A stretch of DNA of 64,000 nt. Origin: Lithospermum erythrorhizon. Lineage: Eukaryota; Streptophyta; Magnoliopsida; Boraginales; Boraginaceae. Below are positions 33,511 to 45,789 of this stretch, in pieces. Position numbers and translations under genes: made by a program. The DNA is taken from positions 1 to 64,000 of the forward strand of contig JADFUC010002097.1 of the NCBI GenBank assembly GCA_019722365.1. Direction: 5' to 3'. Every line of letters starts with the position of its first letter. Within the stretch, counting starts at the first letter, position 1. The notes under the pieces were generated by a model. It was not told where the DNA came from, did not search any database, and saw only the letters and a list, made by a program, of their open reading frames with translations.

Positions 33511-35546
33511 TTGTACGGATTAGCGTCTTTGCTTTGATCGGGGAATGCTTAACTTTGTTTATGTTTTGAACATAAATGATTTTTTATGCTTTAAGATTAA
33601 TTCAGGTTACTTGATTATTAATCTTCACATAAAAATTACAAACGATATTAAATCTCCATTATGTTAGTTTGACCAACATAAATGTCATAACATGTATGCT
33701 CATAAGAATTCAAGTAAGATGACTTGAAATCTAGTCGCCTAAGCCTATATGAATTATGAAAGTAGTAATCACATAAATGAAAGATCATAAAGATGAAATC
33801 TTTGAAATCATATATTTAGAATAATATGATTAAATGTGAATAACAGTTGAAATTCATAATCGGGTAATCATCCATTAACTTAAAATTAAATGGTTGGAGC
33901 TATATATTTATCAAAGTCATAAATGGAGATTTATGAGATTAATAAATAATAGAAACACTCTTACTTTATTGCTAGTACAATAACTTAGTAAAATATAAAT
34001 ATATATATTTATTACTGTATTTTTGAAATACAAGAAGAATATTTGAATAGTTCAAATGATAAAGAGTTGCCTTAAATAAACATATAATATTCTTTAAATT
34101 TTCCTTAAGTATGTCACTAGATGAACCAGTTTCATCAAAAAAACTTGTAATACATATTCACTCTAGTATAGCTCACACTGAATAAATATATACTCAACTG
34201 ATCAACATCAAGAACATCACATTAGATGTGATGTGGAATTGTTCCATAATAGTTAAGTTCAAGATCTTATAAAACTTTCACCCAAGTCAATTATTGACAA
34301 ATTATAAGACTTGAGCTTGAGCTTGTTGTTCTTAGTAATCATAAAGGTGATACTTTTAAGGATTCAACCATGAATTTCAACAAAGATGATGATTTATGAT
34401 CCGAAAATAGTTTAAATATTTCAAATACATATTTGGATATTAACATATTTACTCCAAGATAACTAGTTTATCAAGGAATAAATAAATATCATAACACAAA
34501 TGATTAATTAAATGGAAATGTTCATGTTTATAGTATTCGACTAATAAACATAATTTATCCAAATCAAGGTGATTCTTGTATTGGAAAATCATTCTCATTA
34601 ATCATAAATGTTTTAGATCATTTGAATCTACAATAGTTGACATATACATAAGTTAATGAATATTTCAAATAGTTTGAATTTATAGAAACTAGTATTCTTG
34701 TAGAGAGAAGAAGGTCAATAGGAGCTACCTAACATATGTAAATAAGTATATGAAAGACATATTAATAGTAGAGAATAACACAACTATATAGAATTAGATT
34801 GTGTATGAGTTTCTCTATAAAAGATCAAGGAATGGATCAAATCTTTCTGGAATTCATAGCGATCCAATTAAATGAACTCAATAAGTTGAGTTATCTTGCT
34901 TATCTTGATAAGGCGTTTAATAGGGATCACGAGATGAATCTGTAAGAAATAATCTTTCGAAAATCTGACTTTTCTCCCATGTTATAAAGTTGTATACATG
35001 AATGAAGTGGAATGTAAATAAAAAGTGCATTGCATTCTTATCTATTGCTTAAACTAACAGAGACGATCGTCGATCTCAATTGAACTAAAGTAAATTGATA
35101 GATAGATTTTGTGAAACTTGTCTTGTTAAAGTAACAAGCATAGCCTGACAAATTACTACGGAACACACTAAGCGAGAATGCAGTTACAACCTAAAGTTTT
35201 TGACTAAGAAGCAAGTCGGATTATAGCACTTTAATGAATGATCTTGAAAGGTTACACGATTGATATCCTACAGTAGATTACTCGGCTAGAGTATCAAAAT
35301 ATCATTATTGATCTGAGTATGCACTTAGAGAATGATACTTCATTAAATGGTTGAATAAAAAAGTACATATGTAGATAAAGTTGAGAACAAGAACAAGGTA
35401 TAGCTAATCAACCACTGTGGTATAAGCATGATATGGAGAAGTATCTTACTTTTCTCAATGCTTAAATTAGTGCTAGATTTAGTAGGAGATAATGCTCCGT
35501 TTAAATGTCATAAACACCCGTTATATGACAATATTTTTAGTCATTT
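33511..35546 (+). other. AT-rich decayed copia interior
   Basis: This is the expected place for integrase, RT and RNase H of the copia element. It is full of stops in all frames and I could not identify a motif safely. Confidence 0.4.
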
Positions 35547-38167
35547 GTAAAACCCGGTAGCGACTTCGTCAATTAATAAATTAAAATGTGTAGTTATTAG
35601 AATTAACGTAAAATTGGAACCACCTTATATTTCATATTACTATAAATGTTGATGTTGGAAATTAATAGTCGAGGCAAGAAGTTGAATCGAGAGTTATAAA
35701 AGCTTGAACTAAAATGGTCGAATTTTCATCAGCATCGCTTCGTTTTCCCTCATCCTTTCCACATACCAAACAAGCCCTTAACAGAGGATAAAATGAAATA
35801 AAATAATAAAGAAAATCCCATCTCCCTCCTTCCCCCCGAACCGCGAACCACTCCCTCTCCTTGAAATTCTTTCTTGATTTCTCCTCCCGTCTCGCGAGCT
35901 TTGGCCTCAAATTTGCTTGGAGAGTTTCCCTCGTAATCCTCTTCGATTCAAGAGTAAAAAAGGCCGAATGTTTTGTGTATTTCTTGAGTTTCGAATGGGT
36001 TGACTTTTGTTGACTTTTTGTATTTCGATTATTATGCTACAATCGATTTTTGAGAACTTAAATTGAATTCTTGGGGTTGAAATTAGCGTTGGATGAGTAA
36101 TTCATGATGTTTTAGGGACATTTAATTTTTGGGATTTAGTTTGACTTCGGTTTTGAGGTTTAATATTTAAATATAATTATTATACGAGAATTATAGTGTA
36201 AGGAGATGATAATAACCGATTTAGAAAGTGTTGGTGTAGTTGGCTTGACTTTGAGGTTGACCGGGTTTGAATTTTCAAGCGTTTTTAAATGATATAAGTA
36301 TGTTCTTGGACCTTTATTATAGTTGTTTAGAGGTGGAAATTGTGATTTATAGGTTGTTGGATGAATATATGTTGAAATTACTTTTATTAGATTTGAGTAG
36401 TAAATGAGTTTGGGATTAGAGGTTGTTAAAATGGGTTTAATTAGTTGGAAAGGATTGATATTTGGGTTTATTAATGTTTTTAAAGTAGTATTTGGAGTTA
36501 GTGGTGAGGGCCGAGAAAGTTTAGGAGTTTGGGGTTAGTTGAAATTTTGTCGCTTAGTTTATCGTTTAAGCTTAACTAGTATTTCACCCTAAAGTGGCTA
36601 ATGGGTACTAAAGTTGTTAAAAAGAAATTTATACTTGAAGTCATAGTAATCGTGCGATTATTTTGTTTAGACTGGAGCAGCGGGAAGGCTTGCGGATCGA
36701 TTGATTCTCAGTATTGAGTGAGTGCAGCCAAAGGTGGGGATTTATCACTCGTATGATAATATTGTTTACGTTTGAGTGAAGTACTTGATAAATAGATATG
36801 TGACTATATAATTATTTTATGAACTTATATGATAGTGTAATTTGTGAAGTTGTGAAATGTTGAGTTGTATGATGGTTGTGTTAGATACATTATGGTTTAC
36901 ATATGAAATTGTTGTATTGAGTCTGTATGGGTGCTATATTAAGTTATTTGTGATTCTTTGTGATTTTTCTATCACCGGGGTTATTTGTGATTGTTGTGAT
37001 CTTAAATGAGTGGGTATTAATGGTTGTGCTTTGTCATGGTTGGTATGTTTGAGGGTGTGATGTTGGTTGTTGGTCGTACTTGGTTTCATATAGAGTAGTC
37101 ACGCGTATTAGGATGTGGGCATGTTTCGGCCCCGCATGTAGAGGTCGTTTGTGCGGATGGGGTGTCTTTTATGATATTGTATGGGTGACCGAAGGAGTGG
37201 GCTTTGCGGAAAAAAGGATATGATATTTATGGGTGAGCGAAGGTGAGCCTGCCGGGAAAAGGATATGATATTATGTTGTGTTACATGGGTGAGCCTGTCG
37301 GATACAGTTATTGTGTGCATTGTCTTGCATTGTGTTGACATTGGGTAGATGTCACTGTGTCTGAAATGTTGATAATGTCGTGGTCTTATTTTCAGGAGTT
37401 GTGTTATATTGTTATTGTGGTATAACCGTTGGATTGAGAATTTATGATGTTGCTCGCGTGATTATGTGATGTGCTATCTCTGGATATAACATGTGGTTAC
37501 TCAGTTGAGTCCTCAAAGAAAATGTATATATCTTTGATGATGATTATTATTATTACGATGCTATGGATATTTGGTATATTCTTTCATTGTACATGTATAT
37601 ATATATATATGTGCCGCTACGCTATAATATCTTTTGTTGTGTACCTTATTCGGGATATCGATGATTACGCCCGGGTGATCATTTCCATGGTACATCGAAA
37701 CACCGCTGACCTCAGTTAGCGAGTACCATTGAGAAGCCCAGTTGAGTTCGTGAGTGTCCGTTGATTTTACTTAGGTGAGAGGCAGATTGGTAGGATCCTC
37801 GTGATCATCTTTTCTTCTCAATCATTTTTTATGTACTTAGATTTCGTATTTTGTTTGGTGTTGAAAATTTATAAACTGTTTATGGAGTATTTTGGACTTG
37901 GTAATGTTATGAGGTGTGCGTTTTGGATTTGGATTAGGTGATGCCACGATGGTTAAACTCTGTATGAAAATATTTTGAATTTTTGAACCATTTCACTTTT
38001 ATCAAACTATCAGGTTTTATTTTTATTAATGACAGGAGTTATTTTGTATCAAACTATACGGTTTTTCAAACATGTTATTTTGTGTCAACCATTGTACTTT
38101 GGTGACTCGGATACTCTGAGGTTGATAACGACTCTCGATATGGGGGTGTGCGACTCGGTGCGTTACA
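35547..38167 (+). repeat. Gypsy 5' LTR, plus strand
   Basis: It begins TGTAAAACCCGGTAGCGAC and ends GACTCGGTGCGTTACA, about 2.6 kb. It contains AGCCAAAGGTGGGGATTTATCACTC-type sequence near 36728, shared (inverted) with 6503-6528. At 37170-37310 there is a degenerate repeat of 'gggtgagc.....ggaaaaggatatgatatt'. Short frames within it are not considered genes. Confidence 0.7.
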
Positions 38168-38186
38168 ATTATAATTATCGAGAGTG
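38168..38186 (+). other. PBS-like site of the plus-strand gypsy element
   Basis: ATTATAATTATCGAGAGTG directly follows the LTR and matches the TTGGTATCAGAGCG-type site with several changes. Confidence 0.4.
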
Positions 38187-38339
38187 TAGGTTCCGTTTAG
38201 CGGAGTTACGTGGCGTGTGCCTACATCTAAGGTTTTGTTAAATTTTATGGCTTGAGTCTTTTCGTGAGTCTAAATTATTTTACATGCTCCATAGGCTGAG
38301 GGGATGCCAGAGTTGAGTTTACTGAATCGAATCAGCGGA

Positions 38340-39215
38340 TCCGCTAAGGGTAAATTCTTTTTAGGGTAGAGGCGAGTAGCGTTGGTAGGGGTGATCTTTG
38401 GAAGAGCCCGTGGTAGACCCTAGAGGCGAGGGGTAGTAGAGGCGGGGGTAGTGGAGCTAGAGGAAGAGGGCGTGGTGAGGCCAAGTGTAGACCAGCGAGG
38501 TTCCCACGGAGGATGTGAATTTCCCGAGGGCAAGAGTTTGAGAAAGATTTTAGAGGAGGCGTGGGATGGCACATGCCCCGATGCACGACCTTGACAGTGG
38601 CACTCCGAGGCGGGAGATTCGGACTAGAATTGCTAGGCAGGTTTTCTGAAGAAGGGACCGCTTTGAGTTTCGCAGTCTTAGCGACACAGGTTGCGATTAA
38701 TTTTTGGAGGCATTAGAGAATAAGTTTGAACCGTGGTTTAGGGGATGAGTTAAATGTGAAGTTTGCGGTGTACTAGTTGTCGGGGGAGGCTAGGTGGGTG
38801 GAACCGTGTCCACAAGGCCCAGTTGCTGAGGGAGAGATGCCGATCACTTGGGTTCGATTCGTGGAACTCTTTAAACAAAATTTCTATTTGGAGACTCATA
38901 TGTATGCGATGGAGAGAGAGTTGATCCAGATGCAACAGGGAGAGAGGACAATTGATGGGTATGAAGAGAGGTTTAGCGACTTGTGCCGTTTGATTCAGTG
39001 TACCTACCCGAGCTACATAGAATCGCCGGGTTCGCCAAGGGATGAAGCTGATTCGTGAGGGTGTCCTTGTTTACTTACGGCCGGTTTTACGGTTAGGGAA
39101 TGCATCATTGCGGATGGAGAGGACATGGCGAGAATCTAGAGGCGAAAAGAGATCACGATGTGGCTGAACAGGGCCATACGGTTTATGGATTTGGAGAACT
39201 TTCAATGACACCGCC
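38340..39215 (+). pseudogene. gypsy gag remnant
   Basis: The N-terminal part is arginine/glycine rich (alternating R-G codons around 38400-38490), as in chromovirus gag. A 93-codon frame at 38777-39058 contains TWVRFVELFKQNFYLETH and then ELIQMQQGERTIDGYEERFS. This fits the Retrotrans_gag domain ('tWd.F...F...y.p......k..ef..l.QG..tV.eY...F..L'). A frameshifted continuation reads KLIREGVLVYLRPVL ('.fi.GL...lr..v'). Stops at 39058 and elsewhere disable it. Confidence 0.8.
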
Positions 39216-39460
39216 CGGGCGAGCTTGATTGATTTTGCCTCTTTGTTGGCCGATTCCAGAGGAGGCACAACCCGGCGTCTTGTGTACCTCCTAAAATGAG
39301 TTGGTTGCTCACGTGCAGATCAGCGATGTTAAAGACTCCTCCTTGCAATACCTCTTTTTGGCCTTGGTTTTCAGCATCTCCGCTCCGTCCACGCCCATGG
39401 CCTCGTGGATGCATTGTGAAATCAATTTGAGCGAAGGTTATGGAGGCAGAGAAAAACATG
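39202..39460 (-). pseudogene. Inverted gag-like N-terminal fragment
   Basis: The minus-strand frame contains MHPRGHGRGRSGDAENQGQ, resembling the R/G-rich start of a gypsy gag. It faces the plus-strand gag with the join near 39200-39220, so two gag ends meet head to head. The rest (VFNIADLHVSNQLILGG) is not recognisable. It may instead be chance reading of low-complexity sequence. Confidence 0.35.
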
Positions 39461-39779
39461 CTTAATTTAACGTCTTGGTTGGATATGATAGAAATACGTC
39501 GGGATTACTTGAGCTTGAGAAATGCGCTACATGAAAATATTTTCTGACCCTCCATTGCAAATTGGAAAGGTTAAAGAAGGGGGAACGTGTAATTGAAAAT
39601 ATTTTGCAGATCTGTGTTTGTAATTGAAATAAAGAAAACTTTGAGGGTGTTGTGTAAGCGAAATGGTGAGGCTCAAGAATTGGAAAATGTGTGGACTAAA
39701 TAACCCTTCATTAAACTAACGGATATCGACCATTAATGTATTTTGATAGAAGCTGAAATTATATAAGATGGAGTGCGAG

Positions 39780-40130
39780 TGATATAAGTGAGATTTTTTG
39801 AAAGCACGTTAGTGATGTCCCACATATTCATCATTATTGAATTTGTTTCAAAAACTCATTCCTTGTAATACTTCTTTGTTATGAAAGTCGACCCATAGTA
39901 TTTGAAAATAAATAAGAAAGTGCTATAGTACTTATTTCGTCTTCTGATGAATAAAAGGGAATAATACTTGATTTTTCAGCTATAAATAGACTGCTGCTCT
40001 GCATTTGCATGGCGGAAATAAAAAGTTAGTGTTGCTTTATCTCATTTTCTACATTTCAATCGAGTAGTAATAATATAGTAGTATCGTGTTAATCTGGGCT
40101 ATTTAATACCGGTTTTATAACACGTTATCG
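39780..40130 (+). repeat. 5' LTR of the Ale-type element
   Basis: The left border is uncertain. It contains a TATA box in GCTATAAATAGACTG (39980-39994) and ends with GGCTATTTAATACCGGTTTTATAACACG. The same TATA block (GATATAAATAGACTC) is at 45814-45828 in the 3' LTR. Confidence 0.6.
39980..39990 (+). promoter_or_regulatory. LTR TATA box (TATAAATAG)
   Basis: A plant-consensus TATA box inside the 5' LTR, conserved in the 3' LTR fragment at 45816. It would have driven element transcription. Confidence 0.6.
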
Positions 40131-40234
40131 TCTGGGCAGGTATAGTAAGTACTTACTGTGGGTATATTATCTATCATATCACTTTTGATATTTATTTTGT
40201 TATGTTTTACTCATGAATAGCGGCAATATGTCCA

Positions 40235-40690
40235 GAGTACTCTATAGCAGGCTTTATTATAGATAACTGGCTATATGTCAAGTATTCTATAATCAGAGCG
40301 TTTATTATTTTTATATGTTTTACCCCCGTTATAGATAACTAGCTATATGTCAAGTATTCTATAACCAGAGCCTATTATAGATAACTGGCTATATGTCAAG
40401 TATTCTATAATCAGAGCGTTTATTATTTATTATTGTCGTTATTTTATTATTGTCGTTATTTGCTACTGTTATAGTAAACTGGCATCTCGTCGAGTGACCT
40501 ATAACTAGTAGTTTTTATTATTGTTATTCTTTTATCTTGCTCCTGTTATAAGGGCGGCAATCCCGGTCAGGTGATCTATAACAGTTGTTTTTATTATTTT
40601 ATTTTCTCTTATTATAGAAAACTGGCATCTCCATCCCAGTGATCTATAATAAAAAGGCGTGGCCTATTATGGAAAGCGGCATCGTCGAGT
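40235..40690 (+). repeat. Leader repeats with hairpin potential
   Basis: The unit TTATAGATAACTGGCTATATGTCAAGTATTCTATAA recurs near 40256, 40330 and 40375. More divergent copies (TTATAGTAAACTGGCATCTC.., TTATAGAAAACTGGCATCTCC..) continue to 40680. Each unit starts with TTATAG and ends with CTATAA, so it can fold back on itself. The repeats lie in the untranslated leader between the PBS and gag. Confidence 0.75.
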
Positions 40691-41420
40691 GCTACGTAAT
40701 AAGCATGGTTATTTATTATTGAAGTTAAATCTTCATATACGTGTTTATTTACTTACTAACTTGGTGGAGGTATAAAACACAGCATAATATTATCTCCTTA
40801 TTGTGTCATCTTATTTATTTGTTATTGACATGAATTATTTGTTTATAACCATGTGTATTATATTATCATATGTGTCCATTTATCAGCATGATCATGCATT
40901 ATGTGCATTAACGATACATCATATTTTAACACAGTTAAAATTATTTTTTCCTTCCGTTTTCTACTTATTTATTGAGCAGTAAAATTAATATTTTTTCTAT
41001 CCTCGGCTTGATTAAGTAGCGGTAATAAAACGGTAACAATAACGGACACTTCTCAAAATTTCACTTTATAAATACTTAATTCCCTTCCACATTTCCACAC
41101 ATCTTTCTCAAAGTATTTTATAAATAGATTCAAAATGGCAAAATATTTTCTAGTGTTTTGTCACTATAATGACACTCTCTCTTATCATAATGAGTTTTGT
41201 TAAAGTTGAAGAGATGTAAAGGGAATAAACAATTTTTTGGTAATTAGCATTTTACCATTTCTAATCTTAACTTGATTTGACATTTTTGTTTCGATAGAAT
41301 TTCCATGAAGAATGAACATGGTATTTGTAATTGAATAAGATTTGATCTATGTATTGATTCTTGAGAGTAATATTGAATAAAATGTCATTTTCATTATTGA
41401 TTGTGTTTGTTTGTGATTTA
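40691..41420 (+). other. Leader of the Ale-type element, no clear gene
   Basis: AT-rich sequence leading into gag. An ATG-led start near 41134 is not followed by a recognisable protein. Confidence 0.4.
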
Positions 41421-42400
41421 GATATAACAATGTCAACTATAAGCTCAACACATCTCACAGAAGCCTCAGAAACTGACTAGGTATCTTGGGTAAACAAAGT
41501 TATAAGATATCTCGGATGTAAGGGGCAGAAAAAGTTCTACTTGGAATAAATAATGCGGAAGCTTATGAAATGATTGGAAAGAAAGAAAAGTAGAAGAAAG
41601 AACTTTACATGAAAAATCTAAAGCCATAAGACTAATAGGCTGGATCATCTTGATGATGCCACAATTAGAATATCTGAATGTAGAGGATCCTAAGTTCTTA
41701 TGGGATGAACTCAAAAGATTTGGATACCCGAGGAAGTTGCTTGTGATCGATGAATGGGCTGAGGTTCGAGACTTTAAAGTAATAGATTGATTACAACTAC
41801 GCCTTGTTTAAAATTAAGCTAACAATTAGAATATTGTGAGCCAAAGTTATGGCGAAGAGGAAAGAATTAAACGTTTTCCAGCAACGTTTCATGCATCACA
41901 AATATTGTTGCAAGAATAATATAGAATCTTGAGAATATAAAAATATTCGGAATTAGTGCGTGCCTTTTGATGAAAATAATAATGAAGTTTATTTGAAAAA
42001 CCATGATTCGCTTATTTGGGACAATGGCATTCTGAGGAAGTAAATGCAACTATAAGGAGTCGTGGTGGTTATGATTGATTCGAAGGAGGAGTCGAGGCCG
42101 TGGTCAAGGTCGTGGTAATTTTAAACAATTAGAATTCGTGGACATGGTTTCGTAGTTACTAGCTAGACCTACGAAATTAGCCAAATCAGCCAAAGAAAAG
42201 GGTAAGAAATCCAAGAAGGTTCATTGAAAAACAATGATAATTTGTGTTCTGAATCTTGAGGAAAGAAAGGTCATTGGTCTAGAGGTATAGAGCGCCAAAA
42301 TATCTTTAAAGATATAAGCATCACAATGAAGAAAAGGAAATGAAAGAAACAAAGTCAACTGTGAACATAGACAGGATGACTCTGTATATTTGAGGCCATG
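41421..42400 (+). pseudogene. Ale-type gag remnant
   Basis: Broken plus-strand readings include LEYLNVEDPKFLWDELKRF ('..eyl..kDp..LW..L..ry'), RFPATFHASQILLQE ('TF..sn.lLqqqYRe'), KYSELVRAF and GQWHSEEVNAT. Then comes an R/G-rich stretch. The order matches the gag of Ale/Retrofit elements, where a CCHC knuckle follows; a degenerate KVIGLE piece near 42262-42280 may be its remains. Many stops are present. Confidence 0.75.
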
Positions 42401-42610
42401 AGACTTGGTGATGGAACAAATGAAATGAACTTAGATTAAAAAGAAAATTTTATATGATGACTAGCATGTTTTGAATAATGTGTGATGAATAATCTTCATT
42501 ATTATGCGTATTATGTGTGACATTAGTATGTAATATTTGCTTTATATACATGAAATAATATTGATTATATGTTGTGTTGATTTACTCTCTTAGTCTTATA
42601 TCATACATGT

Positions 42611-43030
42611 TTGAAGAGGAAGCAACATAAAACTTTTCTTTGGAGACGTTGCATCGAGATAGTGGAGCAAGCCACGCGATCCTCGAAAGACATATTTCTT
42701 GACATAAATCCTACCAAAGCAGTAATTAATATAATTTCAGGTCCTGCAGACTTGATTGAAGGATCAGGTAATGTCATGTTCATATTACCAAATGGAACAA
42801 AATTTGTCATTAATGACGCTTTGTATTCTCCAAAGTCAAAAAGAAACTTATTAAGTTTTAATGACATATATCGCCAAAGAGGGTATGATCTTGAAAGCGA
42901 TAAGCGAGAAGGTAATATGAAATACATTTGTATTCTTTTGCTAGTATTTTGGGAAGAAGAAAATAGAGAAACTACCAAAATTACATACGGATTTGCATTA
43001 CTTGTATTCTTGAAATTGAATGTAACTTAG
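42611..43030 (+). pseudogene. Ale-type protease / pre-integrase fragment
   Basis: A 139-codon open frame contains INIISGPADLIEGSGNVMF, then LPNGTKFVINDALYSPKSKR and NLLSFNDIYRQRGYDLES. This is the conserved segment after the protease active site in Ale elements ('..is.sgpv.lieGsG.A...LPnGt...I.dALysPkS.RNLLSFkDIr'). The catalytic D-S-G upstream is not visible in frame. It is one of the better preserved segments. Confidence 0.8.
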
Positions 43031-43039
43031 CAATAAAAG

Positions 43040-43960
43040 AGGATCTGAAAATTTGTATTAACATACATGGCGTGATAGTTTAGGTCATCACGGCTCCTGA
43101 TGATGAGAAAAATAATTGAAAGTACACATGTTCATCCCTTGAAAGAGTTTAAAAGATTATCTTGAGAACATGTGAAACTTGTTCTCTAGGAAAATATGCT
43201 TAATGTACCTTGTGTACAAGCTTCGCACGGAATCACCGGCGTTTGAAAGAATTGAGTGATATATGTGGGCCTATCCATCATATTAATACGGGCGTTCATG
43301 TATTTTATGGTATTAATTACGATAAATCCTAGTAGATGGTCATGTTTTTTTTTATTGTCAAAGTCGAGATATGGCATTTGCAAGATTTCTTGCTCAAATA
43401 ATAATCAAATTAAAACTCAATTTCACGTTATACTATAAAAAAAGTTAGACTTGACAATCTTTGGTGAATTTATATCGGAATCGTTTAATAATTGTGCATG
43501 TCAATTGCAAGACTCTTTGATGAACATCCTGTTCCTCGTGTGCATACATGAAATGGTTTAACGAATCATTAATTCGCGTCTTCGGTATAATTGCTAGACA
43601 TTGATAATGAGAATAAAATTACTAGTTACTATATGAGGTCATGCAATTTTACATGCTACATCATTATCGTTTAAGACAGTGGTATCATAAACACTCCATA
43701 TCAACTTGCAATCGGTTAAGAACCGAAATTTCGCATCTAAAAGATTTTTGGATAATGGAGTTTATATTATCAATAAGCTCCACCACAAAGAACAAATATG
43801 GGACCAAAGGAGTTGGGCATATATCTTGAGGCAGTTTTTCTCCTCCCAGGAGGAGAAAGCGATCGAAAGGACATAACGTGGTATGTGCCATCTTCTTGTA
43901 TCGAACCCATATAATAAATCATGGGGCGAAAATATAAATAAAATTGTGCACTTACAAGGC
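43040..43960 (+). pseudogene. Ale-type integrase remnant
   Basis: Readings include YVGLSIIL, FMYFMVLITINPSRWSCFFL and LSKSRYGICK ('GPi.P..gpfryFMVlIDastRWShv.LLStrN.afa'), a short GEFISESFNN piece and HAILHATSL ('WGHAiLHAa.LirirP'). The first catalytic Asp (VLID) is replaced in VLIT. The frames are shifted between blocks. Confidence 0.75.
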
Positions 43961-44439
43961 TTAGCAAATCAGTGCCTTGATTATTTGCGATATGAAAAGA
44001 GTGACAAGTCGGATGTACGGTATTAATATTCCTTCTCGGATTGAAATTCGAAGCAAAATGATAGCAAGTACATCGAGCACGCTGGCGTGGCCGACATGGA
44101 GTTCAGGATAAAAATCCTCAAAAAATAAAAAGAGAGCGAAAAAGATTGATCACGAGATAAGTGATCTTGATAAGACATTGAATGATAATGATAACCCCAT
44201 AATGAAAAATGTGCTCTTAAAGCACAAGATGATGAAAATGAGATAGTGAAAATAGAATGATCTACGAGATTTCTATCGATTATGTTAATATGAAATCTTT
44301 TGAATGGAAAAAATAAGGATATTGATGAAATATTTGCATTCTCCATTGCATATGAAATTATGAATAAAAATGATGATTACGAACCCAAATACGTGGTTGA
44401 ATGTCAAAATTAAACGATTGGCCAAAATGAAAAGATCAC
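43961..44439 (+). other. Linker between Ale integrase and RT, frameshifted
   Basis: No domain is identified. Lysine/glutamate-rich readings fit the charged spacer usual between integrase and RT. A 107-codon minus-strand frame (44023-44346) is the complement of this. Confidence 0.35.
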
Positions 44440-45290
44440 GATAGATATTGAATTGAAATCTCTTAAAAATCGAAAGAGTATTTGGGCCTATTAGCGACTA
44501 TTCTGAAGGTATGAAACTGTTAGTTATAAATGGTCTTTGTGAAGAAAAGCGAAATAGAAAGCAGTTATGAATCTGAGGCCCGTCTTGTTGCGAAGGTTTT
44601 TCAAAGGCCGAATTGATTATGAGGTAACTTATTCTCTATTATGGATACCATTACTTTCGTTATTTAATAGGATCGTCGGTATCTAATAATCTTGATATGC
44701 GTCTTATGGATGTTATTCTACCCGGCCTATTTATATGGATCATTTGATAGTGATATATACATGAAAATTTGGAGGATTTAAAATGATTGAAACATCTAAA
44801 CCCAAGGAAATGTATGCAATTAGTTACCAAGATCACTTTTATAATGTTAGAAAATCCGGACCGAATATGGTATAATAGGCTAAGTGAATATTTATTTACT
44901 TAAAAGAAGACTAAATTAGACCCTATTTGTCCATGTTTTTTATAAAAGAAAACAATATCTGGTTTTGTAATCATTCACTCTATGTTGATGATCTAAATAT
45001 TATTGGAACTAATAAGAAATCAAAGAGAAGCAATGAATTCTTAAAGAAAGAATTTGAATGAAAATCAGGGAAGACCGAGTTACGCAGTTTACAAATTGAG
45101 TATACTAAAATGGTGTTTTGGTACGCAGTCAAATTACGAAAGTGTATTAAAGGTTTAACATGGATAAGGCAAACCCTTTAAGTACTCCGATGATGGCGGA
45201 ACACTTATCTTGAAAGGATCCGCTTTAAGTCCTAAGGAAGAAAATGAAAAAGATCTTGATGCTTGAAGTACCCGTACCCCTCAGTCTGTC
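44440..45290 (+). pseudogene. Ale-type reverse transcriptase remnant
   Basis: The catalytic block is present as LYVDDLNIIGTNK with the YVDD motif intact (about 44971-45020). It is followed by EFLKKEFE, then a shifted LQIEY ('CLGLQIEh') and tail pieces such as a degraded 'RPDIAFAVNLLARFS' region. Upstream N-terminal motifs are weak. Stops on both sides of YVDD prevent function. Confidence 0.8.
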
Positions 45291-45299
45291 GGGCCTTAA

Positions 45300-45780
45300 T
45301 GTATCTTTTAATTGTACAAGACACGATATAGCTTTGCGGTGAATTTCTTACTTGAATTTAGTTAACGTAAATCTGAGAGCGTTGGAAAGGATAAAACATA
45401 TATTCGATATATACGAGGTACGTCGATCTTGGTTTGTTTATCCTAACAATACAAAACGATTTTGCTTGGTTATGCGAGATGCATGTTATTTGTCGATTAA
45501 TTCTAAATCGTAGGCTAGATATGTATTTACATATGGTGATCTTTTTGTATCTGGAGATCCCAAAAGCGAGACCACTTGTAACAACTTCTTCAAATCATGA
45601 TGAAGTATGGCACTTCACCGAAGCAAGCAAAAAGTGCGAGATGGTTAAGATCATTGATCACTACGTACTCTGAATACGTCTGACTTTTCTGGCGATAGAG
45701 TCCAACAATGTTGTATAAAGATAATCTTTGCATGTGTTCTTTCGGATGAAGAAGGTTATATCGAAAGGGCCAGAGAGCCA
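45300..45780 (+). pseudogene. Ale-type RNase H remnant
   Basis: The 79-codon frame at 45434-45673 includes PLVTTSSNHDEVWHFTEASKKC, which mirrors '..aTSSNHAEiiAihEAsREC..LRS' of the copia RNase H. A shifted continuation resembles the GYIKG..TKHI segment (RMKKVISKGPES). It ends where the 3' LTR fragment begins, so the end of pol is missing. Confidence 0.75.
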
Positions 45781-45789
45781 GAAACTGAT

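Larger units (their letters stand above)
27376..35546 (+). mobile_element. Ty1/copia element with nested solo LTR, 3' end lost
   Basis: A 5' LTR (27376-28161), PBS-like site, long untranslated leader (28179-29845), gag and a protease trace lie in order on the plus strand. A gypsy LTR (29846-31923) splits the leader from gag. From 33500 to 35546 the sequence is very AT-rich and no integrase or RT motif is certain. The next gypsy LTR starts at 35547, so the copia element was cut or interrupted there. No 3' LTR is seen in the window. Confidence 0.65.
35547..39220 (+). mobile_element. Ty3/gypsy 5' half (LTR, PBS, gag)
   Basis: A plus-strand gypsy element consisting of an LTR (35547-38167), PBS-like site and gag (about 38340-39215). 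No protease or RT follows: at about 39220 it meets an inverted gag-like fragment. Its LTR resembles the minus-strand LTR at 5395-7717 in structure and shared blocks, so it is a related chromovirus family. Confidence 0.7.

Noticed and set aside
35662..35910. 82-codon basic minus-strand frame
   Set aside because: It lies in the U3 part of the plus-strand gypsy LTR. The comparable segments of other LTRs here (for example 7293-7559) also give short unrelated frames.
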